A DNA stretch of 64,000 bases from Tolypothrix sp. NIES-4075 (GCF_002218085.1 NZ_BDUC01000006.1:124001-188000), one strand, 5' to 3'. Positions 26,750 to 36,525 are shown, counted from the first letter of the stretch. Numbers and translations are program-made. Notes: generated from the sequence alone by a model not told the origin.

Positions 26750-27628
26750 TCACCGCCAACCGAGGTGATTTCTTAGTGTTTGGCGCATGATGTCTACGGG
26801 GACGGATTCTAAATCTAACCAGATTCTTAAGGCTGATGCACCTTGCTGGACTAACATTTCTAATCCGTCAATGGCGATCGCACCTTGTTGTCGTGCTAGT
26901 TGAAGAAATCGTGTTGGGCTAGGATTGTATATTAAATCGTAGGCGATCGCTCCTCTAGGCAAATCCCTCATTTCCTCTGCACTTAAAGGCGACACATCAA
27001 CATTGGGATGCATTCCCATTGGCGTTGTGTTTACCAACAAATGTGCTTGGGAAATTATCCTTGACATTTCCTCCCATTTATGTATCTGCAAATTAACTTC
27101 TGGTGGTAAATTATCCCAACTATTGCGGAATTCTTTCAACTTCTCCTCATTGCGCCCAATTACATGAACTTGCGTACAACCAAGCTGGATACAACCGGCT
27201 ACAACAGCGCGAGATGCCCCACCATTGCCTAAAATTACAGCTACCGTCTGCTGCCAATTTCGCCTATACGTTGTTTGCAGAGGAGAGATAAATCCTTCTA
27301 TATCAGTGTTTGTCCCAATCCAATGGTTATCTTTACGAAGAACAGTATTTACAGCTCCTACAGATTTAGCAATAGGATGAATTGCCGATAAACAACTCAT
27401 AATCGTCTGTTTATGAGGAATTGTCACGTTAAAGCCTGTAACGCCAATCGCCGAAAAGCCTTGGATAGCTTTCGGCAAATCATCTGGTTTGATGGGAAAA
27501 GGTAGATAAACGTAATCTAATCCCAAAGATTCCAGAGCGGCATTATGCATCAACGGTGACAGCGAATGTTCAACCGGATGTCCAATTACTCCTAACAGTT
27601 TTGTTTTTCCACTAATCAATCGTTGCAT
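26750..27628 (-). CDS. aroE: Shikimate dehydrogenase
   Basis: A 292-residue NADPH-dependent enzyme of the shikimate pathway that reduces 3-dehydroshikimate to shikimate. The substrate domain shows GHPVEHSLSPLMHNAAL and NVTIPHKQ (catalytic Lys), and the cofactor domain shows ILGNGGASRAVVAG; the C-terminus has DGLEMLVQQGASALRIW. The ATG at 27628 gives the normal N-terminus (MQRLISGKTKLLGVIG). A longer frame to 27667 is less likely. Confidence 0.95.
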   Translation of the reverse strand: MQRLISGKTKLLGVIGHPVEHSLSPLMHNAALESLGLDYVYLPFPIKPDDLPKAIQGFSAIGVTGFNVTIPHKQTIMSCLSAIHPIAKSVGAVNTVLRKDNHWIGTNTDIEGFISPLQTTYRRNWQQTVAVILGNGGASRAVVAGCIQLGCTQVHVIGRNEEKLKEFRNSWDNLPPEVNLQIHKWEEMSRIISQAHLLVNTTPMGMHPNVDVSPLSAEEMRDLPRGAIAYDLIYNPSPTRFLQLARQQGAIAIDGLEMLVQQGASALRIWLDLESVPVDIMRQTLRNHLGWR

Positions 27629-27776
27629 TTTCGTCAATAATTTGAATGAGCAACCCGCCAAGGACACCTAAAGATAGATATTTAGTTGTTGGTGCTAAAA
27701 GGCATTGAATAACCAGCCTATCGCTTGAGAATGCCAAGCTACAATTATTAAAGGTTACTTAACATTTCGTCATATC

Positions 27777-28718
27777 ATGCAGGCAACTACACGCCAAGCT
27801 ACAAGCCCAATTCCGGGAAAATATTGGCAGTGGCGAGGGCACAACGTTTACTACGTAAGAGCGGGAGAAAAAAATCCTCAACGTCCACCTTTGCTATTAG
27901 TGCATGGGTTTGGTGCTTCTACTGACCACTGGCGTAAGAATATCACAGGACTGTGTAACGATTTTGAAGTTTTTGCGATCGACCTTTTGGGATACGGACG
28001 TTCTGCTAAACCAAAGTTGGAATATAGCGGTAATTTGTGGCGCGACCAACTTTATGACTTTATCACTGAAGTGATTGGTGAAAAAGCGGTTTTAGCAGGT
28101 AATTCCCTTGGTGGGTACGCTTGCTTGTGTTTAGCAGCGCAACGTCCTGACGCCGCAGCAGGTTTGGTTTTGCTTAACAGTGCCGGACCCTTTAGCGAAA
28201 ATCAGACTTCATCAGAACCGGAAGCGTTACAACCAGAAATTCAGCCTCCCAAGCAAACAGACGCACTGCAAAAACTATTGGGTGACGTTGTTAAATGGAT
28301 TTTTCAACAACCGTTAGCGCAGTTTCTTTTATTTCAATACGTGCGACAGCGTTGGGTAATTCGCCAAACTTTAGAGAAAGTGTATCTTGACAAAAGTGCG
28401 ATTACAGACCAGTTGATAGAAGAAATTCATCGACCTTCTAACGATCCTGGTGCAGTGGATGTATTTGCTTCGATGTTTAACACTCCTCAAGGAGAAAAAA
28501 ATGATGTGTTATTGCAGCAATTAACTTGTCCATTGTTAATATTATGGGGTGAAGCTGACCCTTGGATGAATGCTAGAGAACGTTCTGGGAAGTTTCGCCA
28601 ATACTATCCTCAACTGACAGAATACTTCTTACAAGCCGGTCATTGTCCTCATGATGAAGTACCAAATCAACTAAACCCACTTTTACGAGATTGGGTTTTA
28701 TCTATTTCCAATTCTTAA
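27777..28718 (+). CDS. Alpha/beta-fold hydrolase
   Basis: A 313-residue hydrolase. The oxyanion region is VHGFGASTDHWRKN, the nucleophile elbow is GNSLGGY (Ser near residue 110), the acid is in LWGEADPW, and the catalytic His is in AGHCPHDE. The segment IDLLGYGRSAKP is typical. Members of this fold in cyanobacteria include chlorophyll-related and lipid esterases; the substrate cannot be read from the sequence. A strong hairpin follows the stop codon. Confidence 0.88.
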   Translation: MQATTRQATSPIPGKYWQWRGHNVYYVRAGEKNPQRPPLLLVHGFGASTDHWRKNITGLCNDFEVFAIDLLGYGRSAKPKLEYSGNLWRDQLYDFITEVIGEKAVLAGNSLGGYACLCLAAQRPDAAAGLVLLNSAGPFSENQTSSEPEALQPEIQPPKQTDALQKLLGDVVKWIFQQPLAQFLLFQYVRQRWVIRQTLEKVYLDKSAITDQLIEEIHRPSNDPGAVDVFASMFNTPQGEKNDVLLQQLTCPLLILWGEADPWMNARERSGKFRQYYPQLTEYFLQAGHCPHDEVPNQLNPLLRDWVLSISNS

Positions 28719-28733
28719 AGTACTAAAACACTC

Positions 28734-28763
28734 AAAAACCTGGTCAAGGTTGACCAGGTTTTT
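28734..28763 (+). terminator. Rho-independent-type terminator after the hydrolase
   Basis: AAACCTGGTCAA pairs with TTGACCAGGTTT around a two-base GG loop, immediately followed by more T. It lies about 20 bases after the hydrolase stop. The T run is short, so the strength is uncertain. Confidence 0.75.
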
Positions 28764-29154
28764 CAAAGTTTGTGATTCTCAAATTGTTAAACTTGCTAAG
28801 TAATAGAATTAGTCAACAACTAGGGTGGATAGAACAACGGGCAAACTCAGCATATTTACGTTTTTCCGTTTTAGGATTTGGCTTCCCTATTCAACTTAGG
28901 GGCAGTGCCACTCATTTTTTATGCTGCTATTTGCTTGGGCTGATGACGGGGGACACGAAGTCATTTGCCCTTTGACTTTGGTTGTGGTTTCTTTGGTGTC
29001 CTACTATTTAAGTTATCACTCAAATATGAGATTGAAATCGGTTGTTTAATAAAGTTAACGTTTCGTTTAATTTTGAAATATATAGTAGTTTTTTGATAAA
29101 TAAGCAAGCTAATTGAAGTATATTGAGAAGTGTAGACGCTTCCTCGGCTTGTCG
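28764..29154. other. Gene-free stretch
   Basis: A 67-codon frame (28772-28975) is open but Leu/Ser-rich without a ribosome-binding site or recognisable domain; I do not annotate it. The rest is AT-rich. Confidence 0.5.
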
Positions 29155-29586
29155 CTAGACATCGCCTAAACACTTAATCATCGCCACTGGATAATCAGGA
29201 TTAGCTGGATTCGGTATCAACCGCTGATTTTTGCAATCTACCAGTAAATCTAACTGTTCCAAAATCACCTGACCTATCAACACCTCATTACCCACAACTA
29301 AAGCCTCTGCAACAGTTTCACGTCCTTGACACTCAACGATTACAGGTTCGGTGACTCCTACAGGTTCTTCACTCCCCTTAGCATATTGAGCAACCCGCTG
29401 ACCTGTAATTCGCAAACCTAGCTGTTCTACAATCTCTGTTGGAATTACTAAAGATACTGCCCCTATATCTACTAATCCTTGAGTTTCATGCTCGCGCAAT
29501 AGTCCAGGTGCTAGCAAACCTCGATTTATTAGCGCCTCATCTATAGCATTGGTTAACTTGACTTGAGCGTGAAATGCTCCCATCAT
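29155..29586 (-). CDS. Retropepsin-like (clan AA) aspartic protease
   Basis: A 143-residue protein with the retropepsin pattern: the catalytic motif LVDIGAVSLVIP (about residues 38-49), where the usual D-T/S-G is D-I-G, and the C-terminal hydrophobic-hydrophobic-Gly motif VLIGQVILEQLDLLVD (about 102-117). Such small proteases work as dimers. The Thr/Ser after the catalytic Asp normally forms the fireman's grip, so its replacement by Ile may reduce activity. It stands alone; the target is unknown. Confidence 0.8.
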   Translation of the reverse strand: MMGAFHAQVKLTNAIDEALINRGLLAPGLLREHETQGLVDIGAVSLVIPTEIVEQLGLRITGQRVAQYAKGSEEPVGVTEPVIVECQGRETVAEALVVGNEVLIGQVILEQLDLLVDCKNQRLIPNPANPDYPVAMIKCLGDV

Positions 29587-29866
29587 TTGCTTTACTAATA
29601 CTTTTATTTTGATTATATCTTTATTGAAATTAAAATAAGTAAAATATTTAAATAAATAGATTGCAATTTTATTTATAATAAACGAACCGCAGAGAGCGCG
29701 GAGGACACAGAGGAAGAGAAAGAAGAGAATTTTAGAAATGATTTAGAGTTGCTATAGGTGAAGATACAAATTAATAATACCCAATCCCAAATTTTAAATC
29801 TTAAATCGATCCATTCTTGGCAGTAAATAGCTAAAATCAGAATGTTTATTTATTGACGTTCAAGTT

Positions 29867-30235
29867 TTGGCTACTGTATCTTGTCCCCGTTGTCATCAAT
29901 CCGTTGACAGTCAAGCTGTCACCTGTCCTCATTGCCGCACAACTCTCAAAGCGTTCGGACATCCCGGCATTCCGTTACATCGTGCTACCGGGAAAGAGTA
30001 TCTGTGCGAAAGTTGCACTTACCACGCTGATGATAGTTGTAACTTTCCTCAACGTCCTTATGCTAAAGAATGTACTCTCTATCAAAACATTGAAGAGAAC
30101 AAGTTACAGTTGCAGCAACAGCGTGAAAACACCAGCTTTGGTGCAACTGTAAAAAACTGGATTAAACGCAATTCGTCTTTGTTATTGTTATTAAGTTTAG
30201 TATTAGTATGTTTGTTGGTAGCTCTATTAAGATAA
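29867..30235 (+). CDS. Zinc-ribbon protein with C-terminal membrane anchor
   Basis: A 122-residue protein. A zinc ribbon (CPRC...CPHC, residues 6-23) is followed by a second Cys cluster (CESCTYHADDSCNFPQRP...C) at about 47-70, a coiled stretch (ENKLQLQQQREN) and a single C-terminal membrane helix (LLLLLSLVLVCLLVALLR, about 104-121), so it would be tail-anchored with the metal sites in the cytoplasm. The start is TTG at 29867. Function unknown; cyanobacterial homologues are usually hypothetical. Confidence 0.75.
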   Translation: MATVSCPRCHQSVDSQAVTCPHCRTTLKAFGHPGIPLHRATGKEYLCESCTYHADDSCNFPQRPYAKECTLYQNIEENKLQLQQQRENTSFGATVKNWIKRNSSLLLLLSLVLVCLLVALLR

Positions 30236-30326
30236 TGAAATAGCAAGTTAATGGTTAGTAGTTAGTAGATAGTAGATAGCAGAATAACAACTATCAACCA
30301 TCAACTATCAACTATCAACCATAAAT

Positions 30327-32258
30327 TTAAACTACATTTGCACCCTCAACAAAAACTTGAATTGCATCTTCATTAAAAACGGTTAAATCAAACCAAAAAG
30401 TTGTACCGACACCAACTTCACTCACGAGATGGACTTTACTGTGATGCTTTTCTTCGATGATATTTCTGACAATTGATAGTCCTAAACCTGTGCCTTCTAA
30501 AGTGTGAACTCTGTTTTCAACCCGGAAGAAGCGGTCAAAAATTGCTTTTTGGTCTTCTGGAGGAATGCCAATACCAGTATCGGAGACTTCTACGCGCACT
30601 TGACCTGGCTGGTTGCGATCGCGTTTTGGGTCTAATTGATAAGTGCGAATTGCAACTTTGCCACCAGCAAGAGAAAATTTCAGGCAATTACCAACCAGAT
30701 TTGCTAATACTTGCAGTAACAAATCATAATTACCGACTACTAGCGGCAAGTTTGGGGCAACTTCTTGAATAAGTTCGATGCCTTTATCTCTAGCATTAAG
30801 TTGGTAAGTACGTAGAGTTTGGTCGATCGCTTGCGCCAAATCGACTCCATTAAAGTGATAATTGCGACCAGATTCTAACTTGGACAAATCCAAAACATCA
30901 TTAACCAGACGAGTCAGGCGATCGGTTTCATGGTTAACTGTTTCTAGAAATTCCCGCCGTTGATTTACACCCAAATCTTCACCGTATTCGTGCAGAGTTT
31001 CGATAAACGATTTGATATTAAATAAAGGAGTTCGCAGTTCGTGGGAAACGTTGCTGATAAATTGGCTTTTTGCCTCGTTTAGTTCGACTTCGCGGGTAAT
31101 ATCTTGTACAGTGATGGCGATCCCTTTAATATTCTCCCGTTGCTGGTTGAGAACTGTAGTTAAAAGAATACGGATGGTGCGCTTGGTAGGTTCGCTAATC
31201 GGGATGCGAAACTCAGCACTTTCGCACTCCCCTGCTGCCATTTCATACAAGGGTCGGGTGATTTCCATTTGTACTGCTGAGGGCAAATGAGACAATACAC
31301 TACTACCTTCAACATGTCTATTTTCCCAGCCAAAAATTCGCCGCGCTGTGGGGTTGACTAATATCACCTGCATGTTGTTGTCAATCAGCACTGCACCATC
31401 AGCAATGGTGGAAACTAACGTTTCTAACTTGGCTTTTTCTGCCGTCAGTTCTTCAATATTTTGTTCTTCGTAACTCTCCAAACGCTCTGCCATGTCATTA
31501 AAGCTTAAAATTAACTCTCCTAGTTCTCCACCTAGGGGTAAGTCAATTCGTTGCTGAAAATTTCCGGCAGCAATTTGTTTTACTCCCGCTAAAAGTTCTT
31601 TAATTGGCTTGGTAATGGTTAAAGCGTTGACTACTCCTGCCAAAATCACCATTACCCAAATCGTGATAAATACGGCAATGGTGACATCGCGGGTAAAATT
31701 TGTGGAAATGACTGCGGTTTGATTGGGGTTAATGCCGATCGCTAATACACCCAAATACTTGTTATCAGCAATTAAAGGCACAAATACATCAGTTACGACT
31801 CCATCTGGTGACTGGTGTTGTCGCACCATCGGCTTATCTGCATCGGCAGCATAATCATCTGGTAGCTGTATCCGACGCTCAATTGTTAGGGACGTTTCTA
31901 CCTCTGGTTCCGAAAAGGGAATGCCAAAAAAGATTTTCCCAGTTTCATCAGCGTAGAGCATATAACGCACGCTAGAGGTGCTGCTGTAAAAGCGTTGGGA
32001 AAATTGGGCAACTTCCGTGAGATTTCCGGCTTCTATAAGCGGTGCAATGTTACCAGCTAGTAGCAGCCCAAGGTCACGACCGAAGCGGGTATCATTTAGA
32101 CGCGCATCCTGCTGAATGGTATTCACTGCCCAGAAGGTTAGACCACTCATAATTAAAGAAACCACTAAAGTGGCAGCAGCCAAAAGCTTGGTCTGGAGAG
32201 TGAACTCCGACCACCAATTGGCGATCGCTTCTCGGATTGTTTCAAAAAAAGCCAGCAT
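30327..32258 (-). CDS. nblS: Sensor histidine kinase NblS (Hik33/DspA)
   Basis: A 643-residue kinase of the cyanobacterial NblS/Hik33 type, which senses light, nutrient and membrane stress and controls photosynthesis genes. Order: membrane helix (about 24-46), an extracytoplasmic loop, a second helix (about 192-214), HAMP (about 215-265), PAS (about 280-385), HisKA with the phosphorylated His406 in FISNVSHELRTP, and a HATPase with NLVGNCLKFS, DTGIGIP and GTGLGLSIV. The ATG at 32258 is chosen (MLAFFETIREAIANWW, matching the family N-terminus); the longer frame starts at TTG 32300. It is single and not adjacent to a response regulator, as is usual for this kinase. Confidence 0.92.
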   Translation of the reverse strand: MLAFFETIREAIANWWSEFTLQTKLLAAATLVVSLIMSGLTFWAVNTIQQDARLNDTRFGRDLGLLLAGNIAPLIEAGNLTEVAQFSQRFYSSTSSVRYMLYADETGKIFFGIPFSEPEVETSLTIERRIQLPDDYAADADKPMVRQHQSPDGVVTDVFVPLIADNKYLGVLAIGINPNQTAVISTNFTRDVTIAVFITIWVMVILAGVVNALTITKPIKELLAGVKQIAAGNFQQRIDLPLGGELGELILSFNDMAERLESYEEQNIEELTAEKAKLETLVSTIADGAVLIDNNMQVILVNPTARRIFGWENRHVEGSSVLSHLPSAVQMEITRPLYEMAAGECESAEFRIPISEPTKRTIRILLTTVLNQQRENIKGIAITVQDITREVELNEAKSQFISNVSHELRTPLFNIKSFIETLHEYGEDLGVNQRREFLETVNHETDRLTRLVNDVLDLSKLESGRNYHFNGVDLAQAIDQTLRTYQLNARDKGIELIQEVAPNLPLVVGNYDLLLQVLANLVGNCLKFSLAGGKVAIRTYQLDPKRDRNQPGQVRVEVSDTGIGIPPEDQKAIFDRFFRVENRVHTLEGTGLGLSIVRNIIEEKHHSKVHLVSEVGVGTTFWFDLTVFNEDAIQVFVEGANVV

Positions 32259-32300
32259 TTTAAACAAATTGTTAGTAGTTTCTCTTATAAACCCCAACAA

Positions 32301-32425
32301 CTAAAAATTAACAGTTAATTTGACAAATATGTTAATGGGTAATGGGTAATTGGTAATTGGTAATCGGTAATCGCGGGAAGTGGGGAGTACGGGGACAATT
32401 CTTTGTTTCCATTACCCATTACCCA
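32301..32425. repeat. TAATGGG-type heptad repeats
   Basis: GGGTAATTGGTAATTGGTAA and CATTACCCATTACCCATTACC runs (32335-32375 and 32410-32445) between nblS and purD. They face each other and could form a hairpin. The last codons of purD come from this tract. Confidence 0.75.
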
Positions 32426-33706
32426 TTACCCATCCCCCATTACCCGATGACCAATATCGCGCCGATAATACATTCCCTCAAAGTGGATGCATTTGATGCC
32501 GGCGTATGCAGAAGCGATCGCTTTCTCAAAATTCTCTCCTATGCCGGTGACATTTAACACCCGACCCCCATCTGTCACTACTTGCTGAGTAAGCAACTTT
32601 GTCCCAGCATGAAATACATTAGTTCCTGCGGATAAAGCTTGTTCAATGCCTGTAATTACTTTTCCTTTCTCATACGCCCCAGGATAGCCGCCTGCGGCAG
32701 CGACGACGGTCGCAGATGCCCCACCTTTCCAAGCGATGGGCGGCATGTCTCCCAGGCGTTGCTGGACGCAGGCAATCATTAATTCTTCTAAGGGTGTTTC
32801 TAACAGTGGGAGAATAACTTGTGTTTCTGGGTCGCCAAAGCGACAGTTAAATTCTAAAACTTTAAATTCGCCATCTGGGGCAATCATTAAGCCGGCGTAG
32901 AGAATGCCTCGATAGTCGATGTTTTTGGTTTTGAGGATGGCGATCGCTTTCTCTAATACTTCTTTTTGCACGCGTTCCATAATTTGCGGTGTAGCGATCA
33001 AGGAAGGGGCATAAGCTCCCATTCCCCCTGTATTATCTCCTGTATCGCCCTCGCCAATTCGCTTATGATCCTGAGCGGGCAATAAAGGGCGAATTGTCAA
33101 ACCATCTGTCAAGGCTAAAACTGACACTTCCTGCCCAGTTAAACACTCTTCAATAACTACAAATTCCCCAGCGCTGCCAAACTGCCCCTGAAAAATCGCA
33201 TCAATAGCCGCCTGTGCCTGTTCCACTGTTGCTGCCACAGTTACACCCTTACCAGCCGCCAAACCATCAGCCTTGACAACAATTGGTGCGCCCTGCGATT
33301 TCACATATGATTTAGCTGCTTTTGCCTCCGTAAATACCGCAGCCTTGGCTGTGGGAATTTTCGCTTCCTGCATCAAAGCTTTTGCCCAAGCCTTACTTGC
33401 CTCAATTTGCGCTCCCGCTCTCGTCGGACCAAAAACCATCAAACCTTTATTTTGCAGATAGTCGGTAATTCCCTTTGCCAGCGGTACTTCTGGACCAACG
33501 ACCACCAAAGAAATGTTATTTTGTAGAGAATAGCGGCTGATGCCTTCAAAGTCATCTACCGCCAGAGGTAAATTTTCACAGCGTTCTAAAGAAGCCGTAC
33601 CACCATTTCCCGGCACGCACACAACTTGCTCAACTTGCTTAGATTGCAGCAGTTTCCATGCTAGAGCATGTTCCCGCCCTCCACTACCAACAACTAAAAC
33701 TTTCAC
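32426..33706 (-). CDS. purD: Phosphoribosylamine-glycine ligase
   Basis: A 426-residue ATP-grasp enzyme that joins glycine to phosphoribosylamine in purine synthesis. The N-terminus MKVLVVGSGGREHALAWKL is diagnostic; further on are VVKADGLAAGKGVTVA, GGMGAYAP and EFNCRFGDPETQ. The start is a GTG. The last residues after YRRDIGHRV (MGDG) are encoded by the low-complexity repeat that follows, so the original C-terminus was probably slightly different. Length is otherwise normal. Confidence 0.95.
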   Translation of the reverse strand: MKVLVVGSGGREHALAWKLLQSKQVEQVVCVPGNGGTASLERCENLPLAVDDFEGISRYSLQNNISLVVVGPEVPLAKGITDYLQNKGLMVFGPTRAGAQIEASKAWAKALMQEAKIPTAKAAVFTEAKAAKSYVKSQGAPIVVKADGLAAGKGVTVAATVEQAQAAIDAIFQGQFGSAGEFVVIEECLTGQEVSVLALTDGLTIRPLLPAQDHKRIGEGDTGDNTGGMGAYAPSLIATPQIMERVQKEVLEKAIAILKTKNIDYRGILYAGLMIAPDGEFKVLEFNCRFGDPETQVILPLLETPLEELMIACVQQRLGDMPPIAWKGGASATVVAAAGGYPGAYEKGKVITGIEQALSAGTNVFHAGTKLLTQQVVTDGGRVLNVTGIGENFEKAIASAYAGIKCIHFEGMYYRRDIGHRVMGDG

Positions 33707-34138
33707 GCGCTTTCCTTGCGATGATTATGCCTTAAGTCTTTTCGCCAATCAATTTTTCCATCAATTCTGACGCTTATGCAAGCCCCCATCAGGAATTGAT
33801 TGTTATTTCGTCGTAGTAAGCACTTAAGTGCTTCAAATCAAGCACTTAAGTGCTTACTACGTAACCTCTATTACATCATTCCTCAGCACTATCTTGTAAT
33901 GTATTTGTTTGCAAAATTTTATTTTTTAATTATATTTACGTAAAAAGCCTTCTCGAAAAAATCAACAAATCTACTGATATATTTGCCACCAAACCACAGT
34001 ATTTAGCTATTTTAAAGTAACGATTTTTATCTGCAAATAATTGTTTCAAAAAATAATCCTAAAGTATTGGCGTTTACCTGGGTGTAAAGATTAACCTGGG
34101 AATATTCAAATTGATAAAATATCCAAAAATCACAGAAC
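33707..34138. other. Divergent intergenic region with a perfect long palindrome
   Basis: At 33812-33861, CGTAGTAAGCACTTAAGTGC plus TT is repeated as its reverse complement after a six-base loop, giving a 22-bp perfect stem; each arm is itself a palindrome. A related sequence (GCGCTTCAGCGCTTACTACG) is at 22004-22023. The remaining 270 bases before 34139 are AT-rich, with no clear gene. Confidence 0.7.
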
Positions 34139-35086
34139 ATGGCTAAAGTTATTGTCACCGGCGCGGCGGGGTTTATTGGTTCTCAGCTTACAGAAACACT
34201 GCTGAAACAAGGAGATGAAGTAATCGGAATTGATGAGTTTAACGATTACTACGACCCCGCTTTAAAGCGTAAGAATGTTGCACACTTACATTGGTTCCCA
34301 GGCTTTGAACTAATTGAAGGAAATATTCAGTTTTTAGATTGGCAAACACTCCTCAAAGACGTAGAGGTAGTTTACCATCAGGCAGCGCAGGCGGGAGTAC
34401 GTGCTAGTTGGGGTCAAGGTTTCCGTGCTTACACTGAACGAAACATCAGCTCTACCCAAATTTTATTGGAAGCGGCAAAAGATGCCAAACACCTGAAAAG
34501 GTTAGTATTTGCTTCAACTTCTAGCGTGTATGGTGATGCGGAAACTCTACCCACCCATGAGAAAATTTGTCCGGCACCAGTTTCGCCTTACGGTATTACC
34601 AAGCTAGCAGCTGAAAGGTTGTGTGGACTGTATCAAAAAAACTTTGGCGTGCCTTTTGTGGCGTTGCGCTATTTTACAGTTTACGGTCCCAGACAGCGCC
34701 CGGATATGGCGTTTCATAAGTTCTTCAAATCTATTTTGCAGGATGAAGCGATTCCGATTTATGGCGATGGGTTGCAAACGCGGGATTTTACTTTTGTTAG
34801 TGATGCTGTCGCGGCTAATTTAGCCGCTGCCACAGTCCCCGAAGCTGTGGGTGAGATTTTTAATATTGGCGGTGGTAGCAGGGTGGTGTTAAAAGAAGTG
34901 TTGGACACGATGGAGGAAATTGTCGGCAAACCCATCAAGAGAATTCATATTGAAAAAGCGATGGGAGATGCGCGTCATACGGCAGCGGATGTATCGAAAG
35001 CACAGAGAATTTTGGGATATCAGCCAAAGGTTTCCCTCAGAGAAGGTTTGATGCAGGAATGGGAGTGGGTGAAAGCGTTGTATTAA
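34139..35086 (+). CDS. NAD-dependent epimerase/dehydratase (sugar nucleotide)
   Basis: A 315-residue extended SDR enzyme. GAAGFIGSQL (residues 8-17) is the NAD motif, the catalytic triad is in STSSVYG and YGITK, and FNDYYDPALKRKN is the typical UDP-glucuronate or UDP-glucose 4-epimerase segment. The C-terminus YQPKVSLREGL is standard. It most likely interconverts UDP-sugars for exopolysaccharide or envelope synthesis; the exact substrate is inferred only. It stands alone. Confidence 0.88.
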   Translation: MAKVIVTGAAGFIGSQLTETLLKQGDEVIGIDEFNDYYDPALKRKNVAHLHWFPGFELIEGNIQFLDWQTLLKDVEVVYHQAAQAGVRASWGQGFRAYTERNISSTQILLEAAKDAKHLKRLVFASTSSVYGDAETLPTHEKICPAPVSPYGITKLAAERLCGLYQKNFGVPFVALRYFTVYGPRQRPDMAFHKFFKSILQDEAIPIYGDGLQTRDFTFVSDAVAANLAAATVPEAVGEIFNIGGGSRVVLKEVLDTMEEIVGKPIKRIHIEKAMGDARHTAADVSKAQRILGYQPKVSLREGLMQEWEWVKALY

Positions 35087-35117
35087 GAAATACGCGATCA
35101 CCTACAGGCTAGAAGCC

Positions 35118-35234
35118 TGAGGCTATACGAACCAAGCCCGCGAAGGCGGGCTATATATACCCGTCATCTAAGCGGATTAATGAAGTATAAAATGCATTTA
35201 GCCCACGCAGTTAAGCTCTGTTTGTATAGCCTCA
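35118..35234. repeat. MITE-like element, TIR TGAGGCTATACGAA
   Basis: Inverted ends TGAGGCTATACGAA (35118-35131) and TTTGTATAGCCTCA (35221-35234) flank 117 bp containing an AGCCCGC/GCGGGCT hairpin (35135-35152). It ends exactly where the truncated DUF6745 frame begins, so it may have caused that truncation. Confidence 0.65.
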
Positions 35235-35651
35235 CCGTTCCAGGGTGAGGTCATACCTACGCAAAACTGGCAAGCTGATTGGTATTTAGAAGAATCAAAT
35301 ACTGAACTGAGACGACTTTTAATTGAGGTCATACCTACTGAGAAAATGCAACCGCAATGGCTGTTATCAGAACGAAACTCTGAAATGCGGCGATCGCTAA
35401 TTCAAAGAATTGGTTACACACGCATCGCTAACCAATTGCAAGCTGTGGAATTAGATTCTTGGCAAGAATACACGCTGTTAAAAATTGAAGCCAAGGTTGA
35501 TGTTGAGCCAATTCATATTTTAAAAATGACTTGCCCCAGTACGGGAAGTATTCACACTTTGCGTGTACCACCAAATTTGCAAACAGCGCGAGAAGCAATT
35601 CGCTGGGTGAATTGGGATATAGACCCAGAAGAATTTAGCGTGCAAACCTAA
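35235..35651 (+). pseudogene. 5'-truncated DUF6745 protein gene
   Basis: The continuous frame from about 35235 reads QNWQADWYLEESNTELRRLL, then WLLSERNSEMRRSLIQRIGY and a C-terminus with KMTCPSTGSIHTLRVPPNL and WVNWDIDPEEFSVQT. These are the C-terminal hallmarks of DUF6745 proteins, normally several hundred residues. There is no start codon until ATG 35346, and upstream sequence is a MITE. The rest of the gene is missing, so it is a fragment. A 101-residue product from 35346 could in principle be made. Confidence 0.75.
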
Positions 35652-35844
35652 TTCTCATATTATGAGTAATATTTTTTTACCAAAGTTAATATTTACCACA
35701 ACCATAGTGCTTTGTGCGGTAATTTTCATTCATAAACCAGACTTGATATTAATACACTTTTAATAATTGTTTAAGTAAGGAATGCACCCTGAAAGTAAGA
35801 ATTTATGCACAAGCGTAATTCTTCGATTTAAATTGTCCACCTAC

Positions 35845-36525
35845 TTAAACCGGAGCAAAAGCCCCAGGTGGAATTGGCACTAGCTGAGGAGTTGATAAGC
35901 AGGTTCCCTGTCTGTACCAGATACCCTCAACCTCAAATGCCTCAAAGTGAGTTGTTAAAATTGCCCAAGCTTGCTCGTTGAGTCCAGCAGAGTAAGTCCA
36001 GGTAAACTCGCTATTACTGCGTAGTCTTTGTTCTAGTTCTGCCAAATCCTCAGGAAGCCAAAATTGAGTCATTATTCTTTGGGTAGCAACCTCCGGGGGT
36101 GTATTTAACATGTCAGCCATTGGTTGGTTGACTATGATTTGCTTGCGATTGTCTTGTCTGACAATGCTAATTGGACGCTCGTTTTCAGCGGCTGTAACCA
36201 TTCGGTACAATAACCCGCGTGGGATATGCACTTGGCTGCAAAAGACTGCACCCCCAGAATGCAAAATACGTTCGGCAGTTTCTGAGGGTGTGGGGGCACC
36301 AGTGGAAGACATCCACCCGAAAAATTCGATTGGATTTTTACAGCCCCTCCATTTAATTCGCACCTTACCGTTAAGTTTTGCCGCAGTTTCACTGAGAGCA
36401 TCTCCGTAGCTTTGGGCAAGGTCGGTAGCATCCCGCTTTGTGGGAGCAAGGATGGAAACTCCCTCGTGGGACATTTTATAGTTCCAACCCGGTAGGTTCA
36501 ATATCCGAAGAATACTCGTGCTCAT
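35845..36525 (-). CDS. Unknown protein with PAS-like C-terminal half
   Basis: A 226-residue soluble protein. The N-terminal half holds MSHEGVSILAPTKRDATDLA and WRGCKNPIEFFGW. The C-terminal half (about residues 110-215) has IVRQDNRKQIIVNQPMADML followed by two beta-like segments and resembles a PAS fold, a tentative match. It follows the RHH-type gene: the ATG at 36525 overlaps that gene by about 50 bases, whereas the second ATG (36474) would start one base after its stop codon. I give the longer form but the shorter is equally likely. The pair is one transcription unit. Function unknown. Confidence 0.65.
   Translation of the reverse strand: MSTSILRILNLPGWNYKMSHEGVSILAPTKRDATDLAQSYGDALSETAAKLNGKVRIKWRGCKNPIEFFGWMSSTGAPTPSETAERILHSGGAVFCSQVHIPRGLLYRMVTAAENERPISIVRQDNRKQIIVNQPMADMLNTPPEVATQRIMTQFWLPEDLAELEQRLRSNSEFTWTYSAGLNEQAWAILTTHFEAFEVEGIWYRQGTCLSTPQLVPIPPGAFAPV

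Noticed and set aside
28772..28975. 67-codon frame after the hydrolase terminator
   Set aside because: No ribosome-binding site, no recognisable domain, and composition like read-through of non-coding DNA.
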